Shown here: piece by piece, positions 1 to 7,761 of the stretch | How positions within the stretch are numbered: position 1 is the stretch's first letter | Layout of the letters: every line of letters begins with the position of its first letter | NCBI RefSeq assembly: GCF_001698125.1 | Contig: NZ_CP013854.1 | Span: forward strand, 5,208,001 to 5,272,000 | Length of the DNA stretch: 64,000 nucleotides | Source of the DNA: Pseudonocardia sp. HH130630-07 | GTDB lineage: Bacteria > Actinomycetota > Actinomycetes > Mycobacteriales > Pseudonocardiaceae | Direction of reading: 5' to 3' | Notes under the pieces: model-generated | Databases searched by the model: none | What the model was told of the DNA's origin: nothing | The model's input: only the letters and a program-made list of their open reading frames with translations | Made by a program: the position numbers and the translations under genes

Positions 1-702
1 AACACCACCGTCTCGGTGACCGAGGCGATCGCCGCCTCGGCCCGTGCCGTCGCCGGGCCGGGCACCGAGATCGTCGGGCTCACACCGCGGTTCGGGGCCG
101 AGTCGGTGGAGGGGAACCTGGAGAGCTACCTCGCCGCGGTCGGCGTCGCCGACGCGGTGGCCCGCTACGAGGGCCCGTTCGACGCCGTGATCCAGGCCGG
201 CTACGGCGAGCACGGGAGGGAAGGGCTGCAGGAGATGCTCGACGTCCCGGTCGTCGACATCACCGAGGCCGCGGCGACCACCGCGCTCTACCTGGGGCAC
301 TCCTACTCCGTGGTGACCACCCTGGACCGGACGGTGCCGCTGATCGCCGACCGTCTGCTGCTGGCCGGGCTGGACCGGCGGTGCGCCTCGGTCCGGGCCT
401 CCGGGCTCGCGGTGCTGGAACTGGAGCAGGACCCGGACCGGGCGGTCACGGCGATCGTCGAGCAGGCGCGCCGCGCGGTCGCCGAGGACCACGCCGAGGT
501 GATCTGCCTGGGCTGCGGCGGGATGGCCGGCCTGCAGGACCGGGTGCGGGAGGCCACCGGCGTCCCGGTCGTGGACGGCGTCCCGGCCGCCGTCACCATC
601 GCCGAGTCGCTGGTGCGGCTCGGTCTGCGAACCTCGAAGGTGCGGACCTACGCCGCACCCCGGACCAAACGCGTCACCGGATTCCCCCTGGAGGCTTCAT
701 GA
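1..702 (+). CDS. Asp/Glu/hydantoin racemase family protein, probable allantoin racemase (5' partial)
   Basis: The frame is open to the first base, and the first residues (NTTVS) continue the NPNTT motif that begins this family, so only a few codons are missing. The GTG at base 16 is therefore unlikely to be the true start. Family members such as allantoin or hydantoin racemases use two cysteines to invert a stereocentre. The second is present in LGCGGMAG (codon 514-516), but the first position, normally in an A-C-F-G context, reads AGYGEHG with glycine (codon 199-201). The gene overlaps allantoinase by ATGA, so a role in allantoin stereochemistry fits. Because one cysteine is absent, another chemistry of this fold, as in arylmalonate decarboxylase, cannot be excluded. 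Confidence 0.8.
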   Translation, partial: NTTVSVTEAIAASARAVAGPGTEIVGLTPRFGAESVEGNLESYLAAVGVADAVARYEGPFDAVIQAGYGEHGREGLQEMLDVPVVDITEAAATTALYLGHSYSVVTTLDRTVPLIADRLLLAGLDRRCASVRASGLAVLELEQDPDRAVTAIVEQARRAVAEDHAEVICLGCGGMAGLQDRVREATGVPVVDGVPAAVTIAESLVRLGLRTSKVRTYAAPRTKRVTGFPLEAS

Positions 703-2102
703 GCTACGACCTGGTGGTCCGCGGCCGGCGGATCATGACGACGGCGGGGGAGCAGCCCCGCGAGGTCGGGATCACCGACGGCCGGATCGTGGCGATCGAA
801 CCGCTGGGCAACGACCTCGACGGCACCCGGGTGATCGAGCTGACCGACGACGAGGTGCTGCTCCCCGGCCTGGTCGACACGCACGTGCACGTCAACGAGC
901 CGGGCCGCACCGAGTGGGAGGGCTTCGCCTCGGCGACCCGGGCGGCCGCCGCGGGCGGGGTCACCACGATCGTCGACATGCCGCTGAACTCGATCCCGCC
1001 GACGGTCGACGTGGGCGCGCTGGAGGTCAAGCGCAAGGTCGCCGCCGAGCAGGCGTTCGTCGACGTCGGGTTCTGGGGTGGTGCCGTGCCCGGCAACCGT
1101 GGCGACCTGCGCGGCCTGCACGACGAGGGCGTCTTCGGCTTCAAGTGCTTCCTGCTGCACTCCGGGGTGGACGAGTTCCCGCCGCTGGACGCCGACGAGA
1201 TGGAACGCGACATGGCCGAGCTGGCCACGTTCGACGCCGTCATGATCGTGCACGCGGAGGACTCCAGGGCCATCGACAAGGCACCCACCGCGCACGGGTC
1301 GGCGTACTCGTCGTTCCTGGCGTCGCGGCCACGGGGCGCGGAGAACCTGGCGATCGCCGAGGTGATCGAGCGGGCCCGCTGGACCGGGGCGCGGGCGCAC
1401 GTGCTGCACGTGTCCTCCTCCGACGCGCTGCCGATGCTGGCGACGGCGCGCCGCGACGGCGTCCGGATCACCGCCGAGACCTGCCCGCACTACCTGACGC
1501 TGTTCGCCGAGGAGATCGCCGACGGCGCGACGACGCACAAGTGCTGCCCGCCGATCCGCGAGGCGTCCAACCGCGAGCTGCTGTGGGAGGGCCTGCTGGA
1601 CGGGACGATCGACTGCATCGTCTCCGACCACTCGCCGAGCACCGCGGAGCTGAAGCTGCTCGAGTCCGGTGACTTCGGCCTGGCCTGGGGCGGGGTGTCG
1701 TCGCTGCAGCTCGGACTCTCGCTGGTGTGGAGCGAGGCCCGGCGGCGCGGGATCGGCCTGGAGCAGGTGGTGCGCTGGATGGCGGCGAAGCCGGCCGAGC
1801 TGGTCGGCCTGACCTCGAAGGGCCGGGTGGCGCTGGGCTACGACGCCGATCTCGCCGTCTTCGCCCCGGACGAGGCGTTCGTCGTCGACCCGCAGCGGCT
1901 GCACCACAAGAACAAGGTCAGCGCCTACTCCGGCCGGTCGCTCGCCGGTGTGGTGCGCCGGACGATCCTGGCCGGCGTGGACGTCGACACCGCCGCCGAC
2001 GCCGAGCCGCGGGGCCGGCTGCTGCGACGGGGCTCGGTCGAGCGGGTCACCGGCCCGGTGGTGCGTGCCGAGGTCCCCGGACCGGTCCCGGAGGAGGGCT
2101 AG
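699..2102 (+). CDS. allB: Allantoinase
   Basis: This cyclic amidohydrolase opens the allantoin ring to allantoate. The ATG overlaps the racemase stop (ATGA). The 467-residue protein has the full dinuclear metal set of the dihydroorotase/allantoinase family: DTHVHV (His62, His64), the likely carbamylated Lys149 in FGFKCF, His185 in VHAEDS, His237 in HVLHVSSSD and Asp310 in VSDHSPS. ETCPHYLTL is also typical. Dihydropyrimidinase or hydantoinase are related alternatives, but the neighbouring racemase, uricase and HIU/OHCU genes make allantoin the natural substrate. It is probably co-transcribed with the racemase and with iclR, which starts 10 bases after its stop. Confidence 0.93.
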   Translation: MSYDLVVRGRRIMTTAGEQPREVGITDGRIVAIEPLGNDLDGTRVIELTDDEVLLPGLVDTHVHVNEPGRTEWEGFASATRAAAAGGVTTIVDMPLNSIPPTVDVGALEVKRKVAAEQAFVDVGFWGGAVPGNRGDLRGLHDEGVFGFKCFLLHSGVDEFPPLDADEMERDMAELATFDAVMIVHAEDSRAIDKAPTAHGSAYSSFLASRPRGAENLAIAEVIERARWTGARAHVLHVSSSDALPMLATARRDGVRITAETCPHYLTLFAEEIADGATTHKCCPPIREASNRELLWEGLLDGTIDCIVSDHSPSTAELKLLESGDFGLAWGGVSSLQLGLSLVWSEARRRGIGLEQVVRWMAAKPAELVGLTSKGRVALGYDADLAVFAPDEAFVVDPQRLHHKNKVSAYSGRSLAGVVRRTILAGVDVDTAADAEPRGRLLRRGSVERVTGPVVRAEVPGPVPEEG

Positions 2103-2111
2103 GCTTCCGTC

Positions 2112-2933
2112 ATGCGGAAGAACGACTCCGACATCGGTGGCGACCTCGACGCGGCCGGGCCCGCCGGTGCTCCCGCCCGCTCGGGGACCGTCCAGGCCGT
2201 CGAGCGGGCGGTCGACCTCCTGGAGGCGATGGCCGACGCCGGGGGCACGGTGAGCCTGTCGCACCTGGCGGCGACGTCGGGCCTGCCGCTGCCCACGATC
2301 CACCGGCTCGTCCGCACCCTGGCCGGGCGCGGCTACGTGCGCCAGCAGTCCTCCCGGGAGTACGCCCTCGGCCCCCGGCTGGTCCGCCTCGGTGACACCG
2401 CGGGGCGGCTGGTCGGGGTCTGGGCGCAGCCCCGGTTGCGCGGGCTGGTGGACGAGCTGGGGGAGAGCGCGAACCTGGCCCTGCTGGAGGGCAGCCAGGT
2501 CGTGTACGTGGCGCAGGAACCGGGCCGGCACTCGATGCGGATGTTCACCGAGGTGGGGCGCCGGGTCTCCCCGCACTGCACCGCGGTCGGCAAGGCACTG
2601 CTGGCGAGGATGCCGGCCGGCCGGGCGCGGGAGATCCTGCGGCACACCGACTTCGTCGCCCACACCGACAACACGATCACGTCCCTGGAGGCGTTCGACG
2701 CCGAGCTGGAGAAGGTCCGCACGGCCGGGTACGCCGTCGACGAGGGCGAGCAGGAGCTCGGGGTGCGCTGCGTCGCGGTCGCGCTGGAGGGGCCGTTGCC
2801 GGCCGCCGTGTCGATCTCGGGCCCGACCACCCGGATGACCGACGTCCTGCTCGACTCGGCGGTGCCGAGGCTCCGGGCGGCCGCCGACGCCCTGGTCGCG
2901 GAGCTGGCCCGGCAGGACGCCGCCGGAGCCTGA
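2112..2933 (+). CDS. IclR-family transcriptional regulator
   Basis: This 273-residue protein has an N-terminal winged helix-turn-helix (about residues 28-90; HLAATSGLPLPTIHRLVRTL is the recognition region) and a C-terminal IclR effector domain (PHCTAVGKALLA; GEQELGVRCVAVAL near the end). It directly follows the racemase-allantoinase pair, so it is a good candidate regulator of allantoin and purine catabolism, as AllR-type IclR proteins are elsewhere. A palindrome in the divergent promoter at 7448-7466 is a candidate operator, but that link is inference. The first 25 residues are low-complexity and the ATG at 2112 is the first available start. Confidence 0.9.
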   Translation: MRKNDSDIGGDLDAAGPAGAPARSGTVQAVERAVDLLEAMADAGGTVSLSHLAATSGLPLPTIHRLVRTLAGRGYVRQQSSREYALGPRLVRLGDTAGRLVGVWAQPRLRGLVDELGESANLALLEGSQVVYVAQEPGRHSMRMFTEVGRRVSPHCTAVGKALLARMPAGRAREILRHTDFVAHTDNTITSLEAFDAELEKVRTAGYAVDEGEQELGVRCVAVALEGPLPAAVSISGPTTRMTDVLLDSAVPRLRAAADALVAELARQDAAGA

Positions 2934-3156
2934 GCGACCGGGTCGGTGCGCCCACCGCGGCTGGGTTGGTCGTGCACGGCCGGCCGGTGGTCGGCGATGC
3001 TTCTGCGGGGGAACGGATCCCGCGTGGCGGCCCAGCAACGCCCGGGGAGGGGACGGCGTCTACTCCGAGGGCCCGCCGACAGCCGAAGGCCGGCGCGTAG
3101 CCGGGCAGCGTGGCCGACGGCGGGCCGATCCGGCCGCGGGATGCCAGATGTGTGCT
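2934..3156. other. Intergenic stretch, no gene recognised
   Basis: Between the IclR gene and the first hairpin no reading frame resembles a known protein, and no RNA or clear promoter was seen. Reading frames on both strands here are high-GC shadows. Confidence 0.5.
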
Positions 3157-3218
3157 GATCGAATCCTGGGCTGCGTCCGGTGCCACCTGCGGCACCGGAC
3201 GCAGCCCAGGATTCGATC
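3157..3218. terminator. Perfect 28-bp stem hairpin, copy 1
   Basis: The arms 3157-3184 and 3191-3218 are exact reverse complements of 28 bases around the 6-base loop acctgc. There is no U-tract, which is usual for actinobacterial terminators. The inner 16 bp of the stem (3169-3184 and 3191-3206) recur exactly at 4268-4305, on the other side of the AbiEi/DUF559 gene, so this may also be a dispersed repeat. Confidence 0.7.
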
Positions 3219-3390
3219 GTTCGGTGGCTTGTCGCCTCGCCGGCCGCGCTCGGCCCATCACCCCGGAGGCCGGTGAGTCCCACTTCGGTCCGCCCGTGTG
3301 CCGGCTGCCTCCGCGCCGGATCGCTCGCGACTGCAAACCGTTCCGTCGCGATGCCCGGTACCGTCGCCGACGGTCACGGATCCTGTCACG

Positions 3391-4257
3391 GTGCGTTTCG
3401 AGGACCTGCTCGCCGCCCAGGACGGCGTGATCAGCCGCGCCCAGGCCATCGCCTGCGGCATCCCGGTGCGTACGGTCGCGCGCCACGCCTCCGACGGACG
3501 GTGGACGGTGCTCGCGCGCGGGGTCTATCTCGTCGCCGGGCACCGCCCCACCGAGGCCGGGCGGGTCCGTGCGGCCTGGCTGTCCGCCGGGCCGCGCGCC
3601 ACGGTCCACGGCCCGGCGGCGGCGTTCTGGCACGGCATGCTCGACTGGGTACCGACACCGGTCGCGGTCACGGTGCCCCGCACGTGCCGGGTACGGAGCC
3701 GGGCCGGCGTCCGGATCCGGCGCAGGGACCTGTACCCGGCGGATCGGACCGAGCGGGCCGGCGTCGCGGTGACCGGTGTCCACCTCACGGTTCTGGAGAC
3801 CACGGCCGTGAGCGTGTCCGGGGCGGAGTTCCTCGACCGGGCGCTGCAGAGGCACGTCCGGTTCGAGGACCTGCTGGCCGCCCTGCACCGCAACGCCGGA
3901 GCGCACGGGATGCGCCGGGCCGGTGACCTCCTCGTCGCGGCCGCCGACCGGGCCGACTCCGCCGCCGAACGACGACTGTTCCGGCTGCTGCGCGACGCCG
4001 GGCTCGACGGCTTCGTCCCCGGCTACCGGGTCGGTCCCTGGCTGTTGGACGTGGCGTTCCCCGCCGCCCGGGTCGCCGTCGAGGTCGACGGCTGGGCCTG
4101 GCACACCGATGCCGAGCGGTTCCGCGCCGACCGCCGCAAGCAGAACGCGCTGGTCGCCGGCGGCTGGACGGTCCTGCGGTTCACCTGGCCGGATCTCACC
4201 GACCGCCCGGACGACACCGTGCGCCGGATCCGGCGGGCGATCGACCAGCGGCGTTGA
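3391..4257 (+). CDS. AbiEi-antitoxin-like N-terminus with DUF559 (Vsr-fold endonuclease-like) domain
   Basis: The GTG at 3391 is preferred because the protein then opens with VRFEDLLAAQDGVISRAQAI, the usual start of the AbiEi_4 winged-helix region. In-frame starts exist back to 3298. The roughly 288-residue protein ends in a DUF559 domain with the restriction-endonuclease-like pattern LLDVAF, AVEVDGWAWH, a basic DRRKQN stretch and GWTVLRFTWPDL. This architecture is common as an orphan gene in actinobacteria and its function is not established. No toxin partner is adjacent. It sits alone between two near-identical hairpins inside a purine cluster, which suggests an inserted cassette. Confidence 0.75.
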   Translation: MRFEDLLAAQDGVISRAQAIACGIPVRTVARHASDGRWTVLARGVYLVAGHRPTEAGRVRAAWLSAGPRATVHGPAAAFWHGMLDWVPTPVAVTVPRTCRVRSRAGVRIRRRDLYPADRTERAGVAVTGVHLTVLETTAVSVSGAEFLDRALQRHVRFEDLLAALHRNAGAHGMRRAGDLLVAAADRADSAAERRLFRLLRDAGLDGFVPGYRVGPWLLDVAFPAARVAVEVDGWAWHTDAERFRADRRKQNALVAGGWTVLRFTWPDLTDRPDDTVRRIRRAIDQRR

Positions 4258-4267
4258 TCGACGGAAC

Positions 4268-4305
4268 GGCTGCGTCCGGTGCCACACACGGCACCGGACG
4301 CAGCC
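4268..4305. terminator. Hairpin copy 2, bidirectional terminator candidate
   Basis: The 16-bp arms 4268-4283 and 4290-4305 pair exactly around the loop acacac. The arms are identical in sequence to the core of the hairpin at 3157-3218. A weaker pairing extends outward to about 4254 and 4322. It lies between the converging DUF559 gene and the permease gene, so it can serve both as a terminator. Confidence 0.7.
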
Positions 4306-4326
4306 GAGGATCCGATCGAACGGGCG

Positions 4327-5718
4327 TCAGTGGGAGTCCACCACCGGCGCCGGTGCATCGGCGACCGGGCTCGTGCTCCGATCCCGGACCCCGTGGAACA
4401 GCAGGTTCAGCAACACCGCCGCGACGGCCGCGGCACTGATCCCGGAGTCGAACACCGTCCGGAACCACTCGGGGAAGTGCTCGTAGAACTCCGGCGCCGC
4501 GATCGGCAGCACCCCGAGCCCCAGGGCCACCGCGACGATCACGAGGTTGGCGTGCCCGTCGAAGTCCACGCCGCCCAGCGACCGGATCCCGGACGCGGCG
4601 ACGGTCGCGAACAGCGCGAGACCCGCACCGCCGAGCACCGGCTGCGGCACCGACGCGATCACCGCACCCAGCTTCGGGAACAGGCCGAGCACCATGAGGA
4701 TCCCGCCACCGGCGGCGACGACGAACCGGCTGCGGATCCCGGTGATCGCGACCAGCCCGACGTTCTGGGCGAACGCCGAGGCCGGGAAGCTGTTCAGCAG
4801 CCCACCGGAGACGGCGGTCGAGAGGGTGTCGGCGCGCAGCCCGGCGACGACCCGGGGCCCGTCGGCCTTGCGGTCGACGATCTCGCCGACCGCGAGCAGG
4901 TCCGCGGTCGTCTCGGTCATGATCACCAGCATCACGACGGTCATGGAGACGATCGCCGCGATCGAGAACTGCGGGGTCCCGAAGTGCAGCGGGGTCGACA
5001 CCGCGAACCAGGCGGCCTCCCCGACGCGGGAGAAGTCGGCCATCCCGAGCGCGGCGGCCAGGCCGGTCCCCGCGACCAGGGACAGCAGGATCGCGATCCG
5101 CGACCAGAACGCGGGCAGGAACCGGTACACCAGCACGATGACGAGCAGGGTGAACCCGGCCAGGCCGATCGCGGCCGGGTCCCCGGGCTGGCCCTCGCTC
5201 GCACCGGACGCCCAGCGGACCGCGACGGGCAGCAGCGAGACGCCGATGACGGTGATCACCGTGCCCGTCACGACCGGCGGGAACAACCGGATCAGCCGGT
5301 GGAACAGCGGCGCGAGCAGGAAGCCGATCACGCCGGCGACCAGCGTCGCACCGAAGATCAGGGTCAGCCCGTCCCGGCCGCCGCCGGCACCCGTCCCGAC
5401 GGCGATCATCGACGCCACGGAGGCGAACGACACGCCCTGCACCAGCGGCAGCCGCGCGCCGATCCGCCAGACGCCGACCGTCTGCAGGACGGTGGCGATC
5501 CCGGCGACGAGCAGGGTCGCGGCCAGCAGGTAGCTGATGTCGGCGAACGGCAGCCCCAGCGCCTGCCCGACGATCAGCGGGACCGCGACCAGTCCCGCGT
5601 ACATCGTCATGACGTGCTGCAGCCCGTAGAGCAGCAGGGTGGGAGTGGGCGGTACCTCGTCGACCGGGTGCACCCCGGCCGCCGGCCGTCCGCGGGACGG
5701 GCGCCGCAGCCGGATCAC
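4327..5718 (-). CDS. NCS2 family urate/xanthine permease
   Basis: This is a nucleobase:cation symporter-2 membrane protein of about 463 residues. VHPVDEVPP leads into the first helices (LLLYGLQHVMTMYAG), followed by LPLVQGVSF and the family signature FPPVVTGTVITVIGVSLLPV. A later segment, MTETTADLLAVGEIV, corresponds to the substrate-binding region with its conserved acidic residue. The GTG start at 5718 overlaps the uricase stop (GTGA), making this the last gene of an operon running OHCU decarboxylase, HIU hydrolase, uricase, permease. Urate or xanthine is the likely cargo by context. A longer in-frame extension upstream is antisense shadow over uricase. Confidence 0.9.
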   Translation of the reverse strand: MIRLRRPSRGRPAAGVHPVDEVPPTPTLLLYGLQHVMTMYAGLVAVPLIVGQALGLPFADISYLLAATLLVAGIATVLQTVGVWRIGARLPLVQGVSFASVASMIAVGTGAGGGRDGLTLIFGATLVAGVIGFLLAPLFHRLIRLFPPVVTGTVITVIGVSLLPVAVRWASGASEGQPGDPAAIGLAGFTLLVIVLVYRFLPAFWSRIAILLSLVAGTGLAAALGMADFSRVGEAAWFAVSTPLHFGTPQFSIAAIVSMTVVMLVIMTETTADLLAVGEIVDRKADGPRVVAGLRADTLSTAVSGGLLNSFPASAFAQNVGLVAITGIRSRFVVAAGGGILMVLGLFPKLGAVIASVPQPVLGGAGLALFATVAASGIRSLGGVDFDGHANLVIVAVALGLGVLPIAAPEFYEHFPEWFRTVFDSGISAAAVAAVLLNLLFHGVRDRSTSPVADAPAPVVDSH

Positions 5719-6608
5719 CAGCCCTGGCCCGGGTCGAAGGCCGGCCCGGGATCGGGGGTGTCGTCGCGGCGGACGGTGCCCTCGATCAGGCCGTACGGCC
5801 GGTCGTCGGCGTGGAAGACCTCGCCCGGGTTCTTCAGCCCGAACGGCGACAGGTCGAGCAGGAAGTGGTGCTTGTTGGGCAGCGAGAACCGGATCTCGCC
5901 GACCCCCGGCTGCGCGCCGAGCACCTGGGTGCCCATCTCGTAGAGCGTCTGCTGCAGCGCGAGGCTGTGGTGCCCGGCGAACGCCGAGGTCATCGTGGCG
6001 ATCGCGCTCGCGTGGGCGGCGTTCCAGTCGGCCGGGTGGTCGGCGTGCCACCACTGCGCGGTCACCTCGGTGGCCATCACGCGGTCGGTGGTCTCGGCCA
6101 GCGTCGTGTAGCGGTCGGTGTAGAAGGTGTGGAACTCCGAGTCGGTCGTCTTGAGCACGACCAGGCCCTGCACCCCGGAGACGACCCACTCGTCGCCGTC
6201 GGTGGTCCGGGTGACGGTGGTGGTGCGGACGTGGCCGCCGTCGCGGGCGAACGCGTGCGGGTGCGGCGCACCGGCGTGCTCCAGCCGTCGCCACGGGTAG
6301 GTCTCGATACCGACCCGCACCCGCTCGACCTGCGGCACGTCCGCGAAGTGCCGGGCCAGCTCGCGGCCGAACACCTCGGGGGTGCGGGCGGCGTCCCCGG
6401 CCTCCTTGGCGAACGCGTTCACCGTGTTCTTGATCGCGTCGGTGGTGAGGACCCGGGTGTTGTCCCCGGTCAGGTGGGTGTCGGCGAACTGCCCGGACAG
6501 GGCCACCGAGACGTTGTGGTCGGCGATCTCGTGCGGGTCGGTGTCACGGTAGATCCGCACCACGCGGACCTCCGCCTTGCCGTACTGCGTGTGGCCGAGG
6601 ACGGGCAT
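5715..6608 (-). CDS. uox: Urate oxidase (uricase)
   Basis: This cofactor-free enzyme oxidises urate to 5-hydroxyisourate. The 297-residue length is normal. Visible family motifs are the early YGKAEVRV with the catalytic lysine at residue 11, the NTRVLTTDAIKNTVNAFAKE stretch with the catalytic threonine region at residues 55-57, and near the end SLPNKHHFLLDLS. The ATG at 6608 follows the HIU hydrolase stop by 6 bases, and its stop overlaps the permease start. It is the central step of the operon, and its product is handled by the two genes upstream. Confidence 0.96.
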   Translation of the reverse strand: MPVLGHTQYGKAEVRVVRIYRDTDPHEIADHNVSVALSGQFADTHLTGDNTRVLTTDAIKNTVNAFAKEAGDAARTPEVFGRELARHFADVPQVERVRVGIETYPWRRLEHAGAPHPHAFARDGGHVRTTTVTRTTDGDEWVVSGVQGLVVLKTTDSEFHTFYTDRYTTLAETTDRVMATEVTAQWWHADHPADWNAAHASAIATMTSAFAGHHSLALQQTLYEMGTQVLGAQPGVGEIRFSLPNKHHFLLDLSPFGLKNPGEVFHADDRPYGLIEGTVRRDDTPDPGPAFDPGQGW

Positions 6609-6614
6609 CGTGGA

Positions 6615-6920
6615 TCAGCTCCCGAGGTAGGTGGAGTAGGAGTACGGCGACAGGAGGAGCGGGACGTGGTGGTGCCGGTCGGTGCGCTCCGGGCGGAACG
6701 CGATCGACACCTCGGGGAAGAAGGGACTCGGCGCCTCGAAGGTGATGCGGTGCAGCACGCCGGCGGTGAGCGCGGCGGTGTCCGGTGCGCGCCAGCGGCC
6801 GTCGTCGTCGGTCGTGCCGGAGGCGAGGACGGTGCCGTCGCCCCGGGAGAGCACCACCGGGACCCCGGTGGCGGGCAGGCCGCGGGCGGCGTCGAGGACG
6901 TGGGTGGAGAAGCTGCTCAT
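6615..6920 (-). CDS. 5-hydroxyisourate hydrolase (transthyretin-like)
   Basis: The 101-residue protein starts with the hallmark STHVLDAARG, containing the first catalytic histidine, and has HRITFEAPSPFFPEVSI and HHHVPLLLSPYSYSTY in the places expected for the family. It hydrolyses 5-hydroxyisourate from uricase to OHCU. The C-terminal tetrapeptide is YLGS, whereas the family signature is YRGS; the effect is unknown. The ATG overlaps the OHCU decarboxylase stop (ATGA). Confidence 0.95.
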   Translation of the reverse strand: MSSFSTHVLDAARGLPATGVPVVLSRGDGTVLASGTTDDDGRWRAPDTAALTAGVLHRITFEAPSPFFPEVSIAFRPERTDRHHHVPLLLSPYSYSTYLGS

Positions 6921-7426
6921 CCGGCCAGCACCTGCCGCATCCGCAGCTCGGTGATCTCGGCGAGCTGCCCGGCCGCCTCGGCCCGCTCGGTGGCCGGGTC
7001 GTTGCCGAGCCGTCGTTCGAGCTCGGCCAGGATCTCGGTGGCGTCGCGGCCCGCGGCCCGGATCAGGAAGACGTGGCCGAACCGGTCCTCGTAGGCGGCG
7101 TTGCCGGCGGCCAGCCGGTCGGTCGTGTCGCGGTCCGACCCGACCGCGGACTGCTCGTCGCGGGAGAACGCCGCCCCGTCGGCGTGCGCGCCGCCCGGGC
7201 GCTCACCGATCCGGGGGTGCCCGTCCAGCGCGGCCGCGGTCTCGGCGTCGTCGAGGTCGAGGACGGCCGTGCCCGCCGCTGCGACGGCGGCGGCGACACC
7301 GGGGTACGGCCGCCCGGCCAGCAACCGCCCGGCCCACGCCGGGGAGGTGTTGCAGGCACGCAGGACGGCGGTGAGCTCGTCCGGCGGGGCGGTGTTGAGG
7401 CGGTCGAGGGTGAGTACGTCCGGCAT
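6917..7426 (-). CDS. 2-oxo-4-hydroxy-4-carboxy-5-ureidoimidazoline (OHCU) decarboxylase
   Basis: The first gene of the minus-strand uricase operon encodes 169 residues. It decarboxylates OHCU to S-allantoin. Diagnostic motifs are DGHPRIGER with the catalytic His70, SRDEQSAV with Glu91-Gln92, and the YEDRFGHVFLIRAAGRDATEIL segment. These key residues are intact here, unlike in the OHCU-like domain fused to the permease at 7762-9681. Its promoter must lie in 7427-7761, shared with that divergent permease. Confidence 0.95.
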   Translation of the reverse strand: MPDVLTLDRLNTAPPDELTAVLRACNTSPAWAGRLLAGRPYPGVAAAVAAAGTAVLDLDDAETAAALDGHPRIGERPGGAHADGAAFSRDEQSAVGSDRDTTDRLAAGNAAYEDRFGHVFLIRAAGRDATEILAELERRLGNDPATERAEAAGQLAEITELRMRQVLAG

Positions 7427-7447
7427 GGGCCCTGCTTCCGTGCGAGT

Positions 7448-7466
7448 GATTCCGCATTGCGGAATC
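7448..7466. promoter_or_regulatory. Palindromic operator candidate in divergent promoter
   Basis: Arms gattccgc and gcggaatc pair perfectly around att, and a third half-site (gattccg) follows at 7469-7475. The site lies 22 bases upstream of the OHCU decarboxylase start in the 335-base gap shared with the divergent permease fusion. Its TTCCG/CGGAA symmetry suits an IclR-type dimer, but the binding protein is not shown by the sequence. The rest of 7427-7761 holds no recognisable gene. Confidence 0.6.
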
Positions 7467-7761
7467 GTGATTCCGAACTTCGGTCAGTGTTCGTTCTGGT
7501 CGATGGCGTGTCAAGGGTCACGTCGCGGACAGGATGCCTCGCTGGTCGGACCGGCCGGAGTACCGCCGCGGGGCTGGCCGGCGCGCCGGTCGGCACCGGT
7601 GGCGCCACGGGCGGTCCCGGCTCCGGTCGACTGTGGGATCGCACGAATCTGGGCCGGTGAACGGGCGGGCGTTCGTCGTCCGTGGCCGTGCCCGGCCCGC
7701 CGACGGGGCGCGCATGGTGATGCAGATCGCAACACGGTCCGTCCCAGAGCGAGGTCCCCCG

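Noticed and set aside
648..3038. Long minus-strand frame (796 codons) opposite allantoinase and iclR
   Set aside because: Arg/Pro/Gly-rich composition with no family motifs; antisense shadow of GC-rich genes on the plus strand.
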